From the NCBI GenBank assembly GCA_003996215.1, contig QJPP01005191.1:28104-92103 (forward strand): a DNA stretch of 64,000 nucleotides, given 5' to 3'. Origin of the DNA: Jaltomata sinuosa. Lineage: Eukaryota > Streptophyta > Magnoliopsida > Solanales > Solanaceae. A program made the translations under genes and the position numbers. Below are positions 1 through 11,154 of this stretch, one piece after another. Numbering within the stretch: position 1 is the stretch's first letter; every line of letters begins with the position of its first letter. The notes below the pieces were generated by a model that saw only the letters and a program-made list of their open reading frames with translations, did not search any database and was not told the DNA's origin.

Positions 1-113
1 AAGAATTGAATAGACTATCCAGGCAAGTCATAAATTACCTATAGCCAATGTAGGAAAGCTTGAAATGCTGAAAACATGCGAGAACAGAGAAAATAACCTA
101 GAGGTTCATTACA
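1..113 (-). mobile_element. 5' tip of a chromovirus LTR (element G), cut by the window edge
   Basis: This is the U3 start of a minus-strand LTR. The sequence parallels 10930-11040, the U3 start of LTR F, through shared stretches such as the AAAATGCTGAAAA-like block and GAGAAAATAAC followed by a near-identical GGTTCATTACA end. The reading on the minus strand starts TGTAATGAACC, matching the TGTAATGACC start of F. The rest of the LTR lies before base 1. Internal coding remnants of the same orientation follow directly at 114 onward, so this is the 3' LTR of element G. Confidence 0.6.
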
Positions 114-3100
114 ATATCCCATACTAAAAGAACTTTTGTCCTCAAAAGCTATGAAATATAAAGCACTCGGGGGCTCAATAACATGAGGATATCAGGTCCA
201 CATGTCGAGCTTGTCTTCCCAAGGAGCCTCCTTAACTAGACAACACCTCCATAGAATATTAACTGACTAAAAACTGCTAAAACCTCAAACTTCTAACCAG
301 CCTACCCAAAATAAAAATAGGCTATTACTCAAACACCAAAGCCTCATCTAACTGAACTGACTCCCACCAAAGCACGAGAAACTCATCCAGAATACACCAT
401 CGCACACAAACACAGGGAAACCCAAGAGCAACCCTCAACACTCTAAATAATAAACTCTCTAATCAGTATAACCCTCCTGCCAATCCTGAGTTATATGAAG
501 TCATTCTCGAATTACCCGCACTTTATCCTTAGAATGATGCAGCAAGTCGATACACCAAAAACGTAACCTAGAAAGCATCGATCTAGCCCACCAAAAAGTT
601 GCACCTCCTACCATACAATACCTTGAATGGAACCACCAGAATACTTAAATGGTAGCTATCATCAATGCAAACTCTACCAAGGCCAGTAACTGGTCTCACT
701 TACCTCCGAAGAACCATAACACCTGCTCAAAGCATATCCTGTAAAACTCGAATAGTCCACTCAATAGAGCATCAGTCTACTGATAGAAAACCATTCTAAG
801 CTCAACTTGGGCACCCAATTTTTTTTAGTGAACGACCACCAGAAACACGATGTAAATAAAACACCATGGTCAGAAATGACAGGTATAAGCACCCCATACC
901 AATGGACCATCTCCCAAAAATAGACTAGAGCCAACCTCTCTAAACTGTATGAAGTCTGAACCAGCATAAAGTGAATAGACTTGATCAACCCATCCATGAT
1001 GATCCAAACAATATCAAATCTCCATAAAGTACGTTGTAAGCCTACCACGAACTCGATAGACATCCAATCAAATCCTAATTCTGGAAACACCACTATGGCC
1101 TCGATTCTCAATTCTCAAAACATCACCCGACCTATGGTTGCCTTCCAAGTTTTGCCACTTAGCACCTTATCCCAAGTCATTCCCAGCTACACATACCTGA
1201 TAGTCAAATCTAAACATGTTCCAACCATGAAGACCTAGCCTCCATGAAAGCAAGAATCTGCCAGACCTCAAAATATCATATCAAACTAACCTATTGGCTA
1301 AGGGATTGATGCCTAAAGCTAAAGGTCTCTACTTAGCTACTAGAAATTCCATAACCCCTATACTCACCTTCTGGCTAAATGCATCTTTCCTGCTGAATCA
1401 ACATAAAACCTACAAACTCTAGAAGCATCTCAATATGTGATAAACCTCTGGACCTCAACTAAAAGAGTCCAATTACTCACTGAAATCCATAAGGCTAGGG
1501 ATTTAGAAAACTCGTCTTATACTCGTCGGACCACTAGAAAGGAATAATTTTATGAATCAATCTAGTTAATGGTGCCGCACCTGAAGGAAACTCTTCACAA
1601 ACTATCTGGAAGAGTCTAAAACCCAACACTCATTGCTGCTCATGCTTCCCCCTATTCCATAAGTAGACTCAGAAGTCATCAATGAACACTATAGTTATCG
1701 AAACCCAAATAGGGTTTAAACACACAACTCATAAAATCTGCAACTCTGCTGGGGCATTGGTCAAACCAAAGGACCTAGCTAAGAACTCATAGTGGACATA
1801 ACGAGTCCTAAAGGTAGCCTTTGGAATGACCGCCGCCCTGATCTTCGACTAGTGGAAACCTAACCCTAAATCATCCCTTAAAAACACTGCCATATCATAA
1901 ACACTCGCTAACCATCAAAATTGACCCAAGCAAAGAATGTTGGCACTAGTACCAAAAACATAGGCAAGATAATCTAACCACCCACTTACCTACCAACCAT
2001 CACACCCTCAGAAATAACACAACTCCCCTTGGCACATAGCTATTGACAATATTCCATACTTACTGAGAGGTTCCAGGAATAAGCAAGATAATGGTCTTGA
2101 AAAAACCACCCTAGACCGCCAAACAATAAGATAACCAAACTAAGCCTAGAACTACAACAAAAACAACCAATTAGGATAACATGGTCTACCCGTGCATCAT
2201 ACCCCAAGATAATCACCTCCCAAGGTTTATATACCTAATCCAATACTAAATGAATTTCCCTACGGTGTAGCTACACACATAAGAACAAACAAAACTCAAA
2301 TTGCAAACCTAGATGAGGTGCAAAGTAAGTAGATATATATATGCAGACCCTATATCAAGTGATACAAAAGACTAGTTAATATTAATGGCGATCGTATTTA
2401 TGGTAATGGCATATGAAGTCGCCTTCTATGGCCTACCAAGAAAGGCATATAGCTGTTAGCGTCCACCTCTAAAATGAGTAACCACACAACAACTAGTCTA
2501 TCCTAGTTGAGCAGTTGATGTTGCAGGCTCAATCATCCCATGCAGGGGACACTCTCTAGAAAAGTGACTAGCCACCCCACAATCATGATAACCCCCAGAA
2601 GCTTAGCCCTAATGCAAAGTACCTACCAACCCAGAATGACCACCTGAACTGCCTGGCTAAAATCCACCTCTAGCAATCTGGGGACCACCCCTACTACCCT
2701 TCATATTGCCTCTAGCTGGTGGTGCTAGAGCTTGAAGAAGGTGAAACTACCTGAACCTAGGACAATCCCTAGCAAAATGTCCTGACTCAATGCACCAAAA
2801 AGAACCTCCACCCAATAGAGTCAAACAGGAACATCTGGCTAAACCAGATTGGCCACCATGGGCTAAATACCTAGAATGCAAACCCCAAAAAGTTTGGCAT
2901 AAACCCTAGATGCACTGCCCAACATGAATTGAATAACCTCCCCCTAAACCATATGGTGCAACTTGAACTAGCCTGCTAGACTGAGAAGTGATGCTGACCT
3001 CTACTAGAGAACCCTCGACCTCAGACTGAGGACCACTGGAACTGCCATGATAATGACGCTTAGTATTGCTACCTCTATAGGCCTCACGTCATAACCCCTC

Positions 3101-3335
3101 CACAATCCATGCATGGTCAACAACCTAAATGAAAGTAGTCCCAACTGTTACTAAGTGATTTGTCGCCAAATGGAGCGAAGAAATCAACCCTCTAACAAAT
3201 CTCTGCACTTTTTCATATTCTGTAGGCATAGTCACAGTATCACGCCTAGTCATCTTGTGAAACCATACCTCATACTCTAAAACAGACATGGAACCCTACT
3301 GAATATCTACAAACTCATCTCTTAACATAGCACTG
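114..3335 (-). pseudogene. Degenerate Tekay/Del-type Ty3/gypsy gag-pol (element G)
   Basis: Read from high to low coordinates this is a broken chromovirus polyprotein. Gag-like sequence runs from about 3310 to 2890 and includes a stretch reading MSVLEYEVWFHKMTRRD. A zinc-knuckle remnant lies at 2546-2593 (C-G-x-x-x-H-x4-C still readable, first Cys lost). Reverse transcriptase is clear at about 1850-1640, with FGLTNAP and an FIDD active-site motif at 1675-1686 followed by a stop. RNase H remnants follow near 1600-1330. The integrase core is the longest open piece (761-1111), reading MDGLIKSIHF and a VISDHG motif that carries the second catalytic Asp. Protease is not recognisable. Frameshifts and stops occur throughout and no part is translatable as a full protein. 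The 5' end of gag, the primer site and the 5' LTR are missing; the homology stops near 3335 where AT-rich sequence begins. Confidence 0.75.
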
Positions 3336-4378
3336 TTTTTATCCCTTTTTCGAAAAAAAATATATGGTTTTGACACTTAGAAATTATTTCAAAACTTAAA
3401 AGAAATTCTAAAACAAATAGAGTGGCCACTTAATTTTTATAAAGAAATTAAGAAAACTTTAAAGAAATTTTAATGACCTAAAAACATAAATAAATCTTTA
3501 AAATAAGAGACAATGGGTAAGGGTTCAAGCAACGTCTTAAGAAGGGTTTTAAGGCACTTAAGAATGTCTGTTTTAAAAATGGTTGACCAAAATAATTTTG
3601 TCTAACTTAAATAAAGATGACTAAATTTTGCAAGATGTCTATTTTACGAAAAATAGCGAGGATATTAGAGACTTGGAAAAATATAGCAATTTTAAATAAA
3701 TAAATAACTTATTTTAGCCAAGTAAAAGAGAAGTTCACTTTTAAAAAAATACGATAAAATTTTTAAAGAGGAAGACTTGAATAAATCCTTTATAATTATG
3801 AAGAATAACAATAGGAATTATAAGAAAATAAGTGACTTATGAAAAAAAAGGCTATTTGAAAACACATGATTTTATCAAAATGAAAAGTAGTTTGAGGACA
3901 AGAACTTTTAAACAACTTAAATAAGTAAAGAAAATTTTAGAAAAAAATATTTCAACCAATCATATGAAAAGTTGATTTTTTTTAAAGAAACTAAGTTGAA
4001 ATCCCTTTGAACTTAAATATGACTAATTACACGTGAATGAAGAAGCCAATTTTTTTATTTGAAACAAAATCCATTTTTTAGGCAAAGTTAACATAAAATC
4101 TAATTTTTTCTCTCACTTTTAACCAAAAACTAGATTAAGTGACAAGATTTTGGACAAAATAAATTGCAAGAAAACTATAACAAAGATTAAATTAAAATGA
4201 AAATGCTTTAGGGGATCTATTTAGATTAACTAAAAAAGAGTTAGGCTTAATACAAATAATTGCAATTAATTACAAATAAAGGAGAAGATAAGAATTGGGC
4301 CCCTTTTGGCCCATCTCAAAGCTGTCCAGATTTGGACTGAAATCTAATGGACCGTTTGTCCATTTTCTTGTTGTATGT

Positions 4379-4545
4379 CAGCTGGTATATCAGCTTCTTT
4401 CTTTGAATATCAGCTTGTATATCCTGTATACTAGCTTCCATTTATCCACTTTTCTTCTTGACTCATGTATACCAACTTCAAGACTCATATGCTACTACAT
4501 ATCACTAGTATACTGATGTATATCAGTGTATACTAATTGACTTTA
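4379..4545. repeat. Degenerate TATATCAGC-type repeat patch
   Basis: Variants of GTATATCAGCTT, GTATATCC, GTATACTAG, GTATACTG and GTATATCAG recur about every 15-30 bases. The patch is low-complexity and has no recognised role. Confidence 0.4.
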
Positions 4546-6263
4546 GAAGGGAAGATGCAAGGCAAGAGTCCAAAGACTCAAGAGAAGGTGTTCATGCATA
4601 AAAACAGAAAGTAAAGGATTAGTATTAGCATAAGGAAGCATTAGAACAGTCAAACGTATGAGAGGCAAGAATATAATCACGGACAATAAAAATTGAAACT
4701 TAGCAAATTGATTACACAATAATTTTTAAACAAGATATTGATATGAATTTGATATCTTGAATGAAACAAGTGGATAGCTACAATTCTAATAGATAGTGTA
4801 AATTCCTCTCATTTGATTAACTCATGAATTGAGGGAAAGAAAGAATTTACACTTGATAAGGAGCATGCAAACTTGGAGGTCATAGGCCAGGCAAAGCAAA
4901 TAATTTCAGCCATGAACGCATATCTAATTGAATTCACAAGAAAGTTTTCATTTTTTGTAGTGGCAGTATACAATTGTTGTTCCGAAAGCAGGGACGAAAG
5001 GCAAGATCATGACAAACATAAATAAAACAGGATCAACATTTACATGTCTATCACTTCGATTCATGAACAATATGCTAATTATATAGGGAATTACCCTCAT
5101 CCTCTTATAAGACTCAACAAAAGATTTAACATCCAAGGATTCAGGTGAGAAGTTCATCGTAAAGTGATAAACTTTAGAAGAAAATACCCAAGTCATCTTA
5201 TTTAAACATGGTGAAGGGAGGGATAGCTATTTAACATAATAACCAATTGTTCGTTAGCTATTCTTGAGAGATTTTCTCTTTTCCTTGCGTTGTACAAACA
5301 AAGGTGATCTCAAAACAGTGAACTTATGAGGATGAAAGCAGGCTATTATGAAGATCTTTTCATCCCCTAGTTCTAAATTTTCAAGAATGACAAAGAACTA
5401 CTTCATATGACAAATTTATCAACCTCACACAACACTATAGGATTTGCAGATTTGTTCAAAACATTCCAATCTTCACAACATGTGGAATTGACCTCTAACA
5501 GGTCCTAAGATTAGCAAAAGAGAAGCAACTTCTTCTCATATAGACCAAAAAATCATCAACAAGCATTCATACATATAAGAGGGATACATATGGGAGTTTA
5601 AGTAACAATAAGGCAAGGATAATATCTTAACCTCCTAAATCTTAATAGGAAAAGCTCATAAACAAAGCATGAGAGCAATGAAAGGTCATAAAAGGAATAG
5701 ATCATATTCACACTAATTGGAACAAATTTCTTTGGCATATGAGACAGACATGCCAAACACATATTTCAAACGACTGACTAAGGGAAACAATAAGGGATAT
5801 CGGGTCTTAGGGAGCATCTTGGAGAAGCCAAACCTTGTGGATTCAAAGCTTCTCCAAATAGCTCAACCATTCCCCAATAGCTCAACCCACTGTTCCCTTA
5901 ATCATACAAAACTAACCACAACCAGCCGAGCTACAAACATAAACTCAATGCCAATAGACCAACCACATCAAACCAACACACAAACGAGGCTAATTAAAAT
6001 ATCAAAGCAAAGGGGTGATTTTACTAGTTTCTGGGCAGCAAGACTGAGACAAAATGAGTTGAGTTTTCCGGTGGTTGTCCCGACGGACTCGAGCTTCCTC
6101 TTTAAAAATACAACAAAGCAGACCCAGAAATTTTTTCAAGAAAAATAGTATTCCTAGCTTTCTTTCACCTTGAATTCTCATATTTCCCCAAAAATCAGAG
6201 AAAAAGACTCTTCAGGATTTTTACTATCTGAAAAATCACTCTCAACAGTAAATAAAAGGGGGG

Positions 6264-6270
6264 TTTTATA
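6264..6270 (-). promoter_or_regulatory. Putative LTR TATA box
   Basis: The minus strand reads CCCCTATAAAACCCC here. It is the only strong TATA-like site of this C-rich style in the 3336-7118 block and sits about 0.85 kb from its proposed start, which is typical for an LTR U3/R junction. Confidence 0.45.
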
Positions 6271-7118
6271 GGGGAGAAATCTAGGGTTTTTGACGGGTGA
6301 AATTGGGGGGAAATTTTTGAGATTTTCAGATAGAGTTTGAGTATTTTTGAAATTCAAAACCCCAAAATCACCTGATGATGCCACGAATGTTTTTGGGTAT
6401 GAATTTGATCACCAGCCAATGATTTGGAGGGGTTTACGCCGCATTTTTAGGGATGAGGAGCGTTGAGGGACCACCTATCCTCTTCTAGGTTCTTCTAGAA
6501 CCTGGACAGTGCAACAATTAGTATGAACAAATGAAAATGAGAGGGAATTAACAGAGTGTTGATGATTTCTGAAGATTTGGGGTTGTTTGGGCGTCGTTTC
6601 GAGCAGATTAGGGTGGTCGTTTGGGTACGATTTGGATGGAGAGTGTTTCTGGGTTGTTATTGTCATTGTCTGTGTAGAACAGACATAGACAGAGAGAGGG
6701 TTTTAGGGGTTGTTTGGTTATCTGTGTTGAAGAGGAAAAGAGAAGAGCAGATAAGGGTGGATTGGGTTGGGCTTAGCGGGTCAAGGAAATTTAGAGTGGG
6801 CTTGGGTGAGTTGAAAGAGTTGGGCCAGTCGGGTTGGGAATTTGCTGGCCCAAACATTGGCTGAAACAAAGCTGGGGAATGAAATAGTGGGTTAAGGATT
6901 TGGCCACTTTGCATTGCAAATGTGGCCTAATTTGGTCAAATTAATACACAAATTTGATTTAAATTTTTGCCAAACCATTAAGATTATAGCCAAATTAGAC
7001 CTAATTGAATTTATTCAAAGAAATTAGGCCGTAATTGGAATAAGTACAAACTAAATACGATTAATTTAACCGAGGTTTATTTATTTTAAAAATAACTAAA
7101 ATAATTAATGTGTTATCA

Positions 7119-7409
7119 ATCCATGGCCCATAAATCATTCCATGATCCGTGGAAATTGGTCGTGGTTCTCAGAGGAACTGTTGGCCCTCAGGTCTGTTTC
7201 CACGGATGGAAACCATGACCCGTGGTTTCATACACAGTCTGTGGATACCTTTTATGGATCAGGACCTGAGAGACTGATATTCATGAGACCATTCCACGGC
7301 TCATGGTTCAGTCCATGGCTCGTGGACTTGGTCCATGGTTTAATTTCTGAACTCTAAAAACTGAACATTTAGGATTTTAGGCTGGTTCTAGGCTTAGGAT
7401 TTTATGGGG
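7119..7409. repeat. CCGTGG/CCATGG/CCACGG-rich fragment
   Basis: About ten short words of the kind CCATGG, CCGTGG, CCACGG, CATGG and CGTGG occur between 7119 and 7345, many within self-complementary contexts. This resembles the palindrome-word clusters found upstream of TATA boxes in other LTRs here, with a different core word. The 3' part (7350-7409) is unrelated and featureless. It is probably a fragment of another LTR. Confidence 0.4.
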
Positions 7410-9699
7410 TGTTACCTGGTATCAATCAGTGCAAGAACCACTACAACATAGATATGCTAGATAGATAAAATAAAAATACAGAATAGTCTATGAAAGAAAA
7501 AAAAAAGACTAATCCCAATCATAGAGGGAGGATGATCAAATCTGATTGCCAAGATCTCACACTATATCTCCGAACAATAATTTTTCATGAGGATGGAGTA
7601 AATGGAGATCACTCGTACTATGATCTGCATCAGAGAAAAGATGCAGAAGTGTAGCATGAGTCCAAAACACACAATATCGAGTAGGCATCATATATTGACT
7701 GAGCTCAAATAAGATACAAGTATAATAAATGCAAATATACGCTAAAAGGATAAGAAAGAGGTTCAGAAATAAAGTAATAGGTCAAAGCTAGACAATTAAG
7801 GAAAAGCATAAGTACGTAACTCGGAATAAGGTGTACAGTAGAAATCTAACTAAATACCTCAGGAAGCATAAATTAATGATCTAGCTAAAACCTAACCGGA
7901 CCATCATAAACCCGACAGATACAAACAACAATAAATAAACCTAACCAGAACCCCATAAGCACGGAAGGTAAAAATAACAACCAATAAATCCAACTGAACC
8001 CCATAAGCCAGGAGGATACAAACAACATAAAATACTAACTAGAAACCAACATAATGGGAAATGAACGTGGAAGAGCGCTATGATATGCAATATGAGATGG
8101 GTGCAATGCAAGATGTTGCCGATGTAGCGAAAAGTAAAAACCCTAAAATAGATTTGCAGGACACCTGTATGCTCATCAACATATGTAAAAAGCAAAACCT
8201 GGATATGTGCTCCTCAGGCATATAATCATGAATACCACTATAACCACCTGGAGCACGTCTCATGGGGAATGAAAGTTTAAATAATCTGTAAAACCGATCG
8301 GAACACGGGTCTCCTCAGGCATGCAAGTTTAAATAGTCAGTAAAACTGCTCGAAACAGGGGTGTCCTCGAGCATGAAAGATTATTAAATCAATCTTTCTA
8401 GAAATAGGCCATTTTCCTTTAAGGAAGCCAATCATTCAAAATATTCCAAAAATCCCATTTTTGAAATCGAAAATGGTGATTTAAACCAACTTATCCATAT
8501 GTCATGATAAAGATAGCAATAGTACAAGAAATGAGGTGAATAACCATGCCAGAGATCACAACCAAGTCAAACCATGTAATACTAAAGAAACCAAGGTCTA
8601 CGAACAAAAGAAAGGATACTATTCTAGGGTAGGTACTACACAAAAATACTACACTAACTCCCAATCCCCTAGGAACACCTACCTAAGGCAGTCAACTAAC
8701 CAAAAGTTAAGCTAAGGCAAGCAAATAATTGAAACTATGCTAATACAAGTAACTAACGGACCTTAAGAAAAAGGGAAAATCATACTGACCTGGAGTCCAG
8801 CCAATCTAGCGTCCACATCCTCAATCCCAAAAATATACAATAAACAGGATAAAATATGAGAAGGAAGCGGTAAATAAAAATCAAACAGTAAACACCTATT
8901 TTACCATGAAATCCTCCTCTAATTACACACTAAGGATCCCTAATCTAACTACTTTAAGGATGCAAGCAACCTAAACTAATCTAAGGCATCAAACTCTAAT
9001 CCCAAAGATGCTATACCTACTAAGCCAAGTGTTAAAGGAGCAACGACTACCAAAACTTTGGTTTTTGAGGCGTGATTCTACTCTAAGGCCCCTAAACAAG
9101 CTATAAGATCATAAATCCCACCAACCATTGGCAAATTATCATACAAATACCTTTATTGAGCAAAGTCTAAAAGTAGGTAAGCCATAACCTACCTAGAAGC
9201 TGAACATGCGCTCATGAACCCACTAACCCAAATCTTTTCCATTTTGAGAAGCCTCTGACAGCTGCCATACTATCAAAATAATAATTTATGCACTATCATG
9301 AGAATAATGATACCTATATCACTACATTGGAATTTGGGCCAAAATTTGGGTAAAAAATCAACCCTCAGGGCCCATCAAGGGAATCAGAAACAAAATTCAC
9401 AATTTCATTCCTAATAGGGTCATAAACCTATGCCCAAAATTTGGGAGCAAATGGGACACATTTTGGGGCTCAAAATAGCCCAGAAGCTTACTAATGATCA
9501 ATGGAGAAAATTAAGAATTAAGCCATGGATTACAAAAAATTAAGGAATATAAATGTGTAAAGATTGATGGGGGGGACACGAAGACAGTATTAGGGACATA
9601 CCCGTACACTTATGCGCCAAGAATCCAATAGAAAAAGCTCCACCAAGCTCCTAAGAACCAAATTCACGTGAAAATGGTGAAGAAATCAAAGAGGGAGGC

Positions 9700-9706
9700 T
9701 TTTATA
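9700..9706 (-). promoter_or_regulatory. LTR F TATA box
   Basis: The minus strand reads GGAAGTATAAAAGCC. The position relative to the CGCGA-word cluster is the same as in LTRs A, D and E. Confidence 0.6.
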
Positions 9707-9792
9707 CTTCCTGGGGTCCCTCCTTCGCGAATGCGGGGACCCCATCGCGAATGTGAGACCACACTAGCAGGTCCTTCTTTGCGAATATAACA

Positions 9793-10929
9793 GTCCCATT
9801 GTGAATGTGAAGAGGAAGCCTGGACCAGGTCCCAAAGGCCCTTTTTCACAAAGGTGACAAACCGATCGTGAATGCAAAGGCCAAGAAACTCGACCCTCTA
9901 TGAACGCATTGGAACTATCGCAAATGCGAAGGGCAAAATGCCCCCTGCACCAGATGCTGCAAACCAACAATTTCAACAAGTTCAAAAAGCCTCCAAATGG
10001 ACCGCTCGGGATTCATTCAGAATCTTGCAAACATAAAATCTAATATGCTATCCAACTGGAAACGACATTCTAGACTCCATGAAATTGATGAAATTCTCAA
10101 TGAAGGTCGTTTTGAAAGAAGGTGGGTCCCACACCCAAACATTCATTTTAACCAAAAATTAATCGATAACCAAAAATGAGTTCAGAAACCTTTAGATCTG
10201 AACCAAGGTCCTACTAGCCCAAATTATATGCTCCTTAGCTAAATGCACTGATGGAATTTTCATCTGAGCCCGTTTGCTCCAAATGTTGACCAAAGTCAAC
10301 TCTTTCAACTTTAAGAGTTCCAAAATAAGAAAACTATTCTAGAACACAAATGAATTGTCGGGTCCCATTGTGAATGTGAAGAGGAAGCCTGGACCAGGTC
10401 CTAAAGGCCTTTTTTCACAAAGGCGACAAACCGATCGTGAATGCAAAGGTAAAGAAACTCGACCCTCTATGAATGCGTTGGACCTATCACAAACGCGAAG
10501 GGAAAAATGCCCCTACACCAGATGCTGCAAACCAACAATTTCAACAAGTTCAAAAAGCCTCTAAATGGACCACTCGGGATTCATTCAAAATCTTGCAAAC
10601 CCAAACCTAATATGCTATCCAACTAGAAACGACATTCTAGACTCCATGAAATTGATGAAATTCCCAATGAAGGTCAATTTTGACAGAAGGTGGGTCCCAC
10701 ACCTAAACATTTATTTTAACCAAAAACTAATCAATAACCGAAAATGAGTTTGGAAACCTTAGGATCTAAACCAAGATCCAACTAGCCCAAATTCTATGCT
10801 CCTTAGCTAAAGGCACTTATGGAATTCTCATCTGAGCCTGTTTGCTTCAAATGTTGACCAAAGTCAACTCTTTCAACTTTAAGAGTTCCAAAATAAGAAA
10901 ACTATTCTAGAACACAAATGAATTGCCGG
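9793..10929. repeat. 569-bp tandem duplication in LTR F U3
   Basis: Unit 1 is 9793-10361 and unit 2 is 10362 to about 10929. GTCCCATTGTGAATGTGAAG begins both units, and each ends AACACAAATGAATTG(T/C)CGGG. The copies differ by scattered substitutions and small indels, so the duplication is old. It includes part of the CGCGA-word cluster. Confidence 0.85.
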
Positions 10930-11040
10930 GAACCAAACCGACTGTCTTGGCAAGTCATAGATGACCTGCAGACACTATGGGAAAGCTCAAAATGCTGAAA
11001 ATGCAGGAGAATAGAGAAAATAACTCAGAGGGTCATTACA

Positions 11041-11154
11041 ACATTAAACAGCCGGGGTTTTACATTTTTCCTCCCTTAAGAACATTCATCCTCGAACGTG
11101 GGATAGAATGTACAATTTTGGGTGGAAGCTTCTCAAAATTCTGGTAGCACGTTC
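11041..11154 (-). mobile_element. Element F internal remnant with polypurine tract
   Basis: The minus strand reads a pol tail ending in GAGGATGAATGTTC, then CTTAAGGGAGGAAAAA, a classic plant gypsy polypurine tract, then the LTR start. It is cut at 11155 by the end of LTR D, which indicates that D inserted into F. Confidence 0.6.

Larger units (their letters stand above)
3336..7118 (-). mobile_element. AT-rich LTR-like block, possibly Tat/Ogre-type, minus orientation
   Basis: No coding domain is recognisable. The block has LTR features on the minus strand: it begins TGATAACACATT at 7118, has a TATA box at 6264-6270 inside the C-rich context expected of a plant promoter, and ends in a long AT-rich tail (3340-4260). 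On the plus strand the tail has GAGTGGCCACTT near 3420 and GGGTAAGGGTTC near 3514, which I associate from memory with U5 regions of Ogre/Tat LTRs; this family assignment is weak. Open frames such as 5717-6148 (plus) and 6178-6384 (minus) show no family motif and are regarded as chance. No second LTR of this type is in the window, so it may be a solo LTR. Confidence 0.4.
7410..11040 (-). mobile_element. Chromovirus LTR F, 3'-truncated
   Basis: The minus-strand LTR starts TGTAATGACCC at 11040, preceded by a purine tract and pol tail. It has a TATA box at 9700-9706, a TCGCGAATGCG word cluster just upstream (9719-9935), a 569-bp tandem duplication in U3, and the two-hairpin block at 7617-7705. 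Its central part aligns by eye with LTR D (for example 8095-8220 with 11846-11985). The low-coordinate end at 7410 reads GATACCAGGTA on the minus strand, which matches the inside of LTR A at about 47120, so roughly the last 215 bp of the LTR are missing. Open frames inside (for example 7941-8195) look incidental. Confidence 0.65.

Noticed and set aside
5717..6148. 143-codon open frame in the 3336-7118 block
   Set aside because: No family motif, irregular composition, and it lies in LTR-like DNA with a TATA box on the other strand.
9997..10179. Two similar 60-codon frames (also 10565-10747)
   Set aside because: They are translations of the 569-bp duplication and contain no domain.
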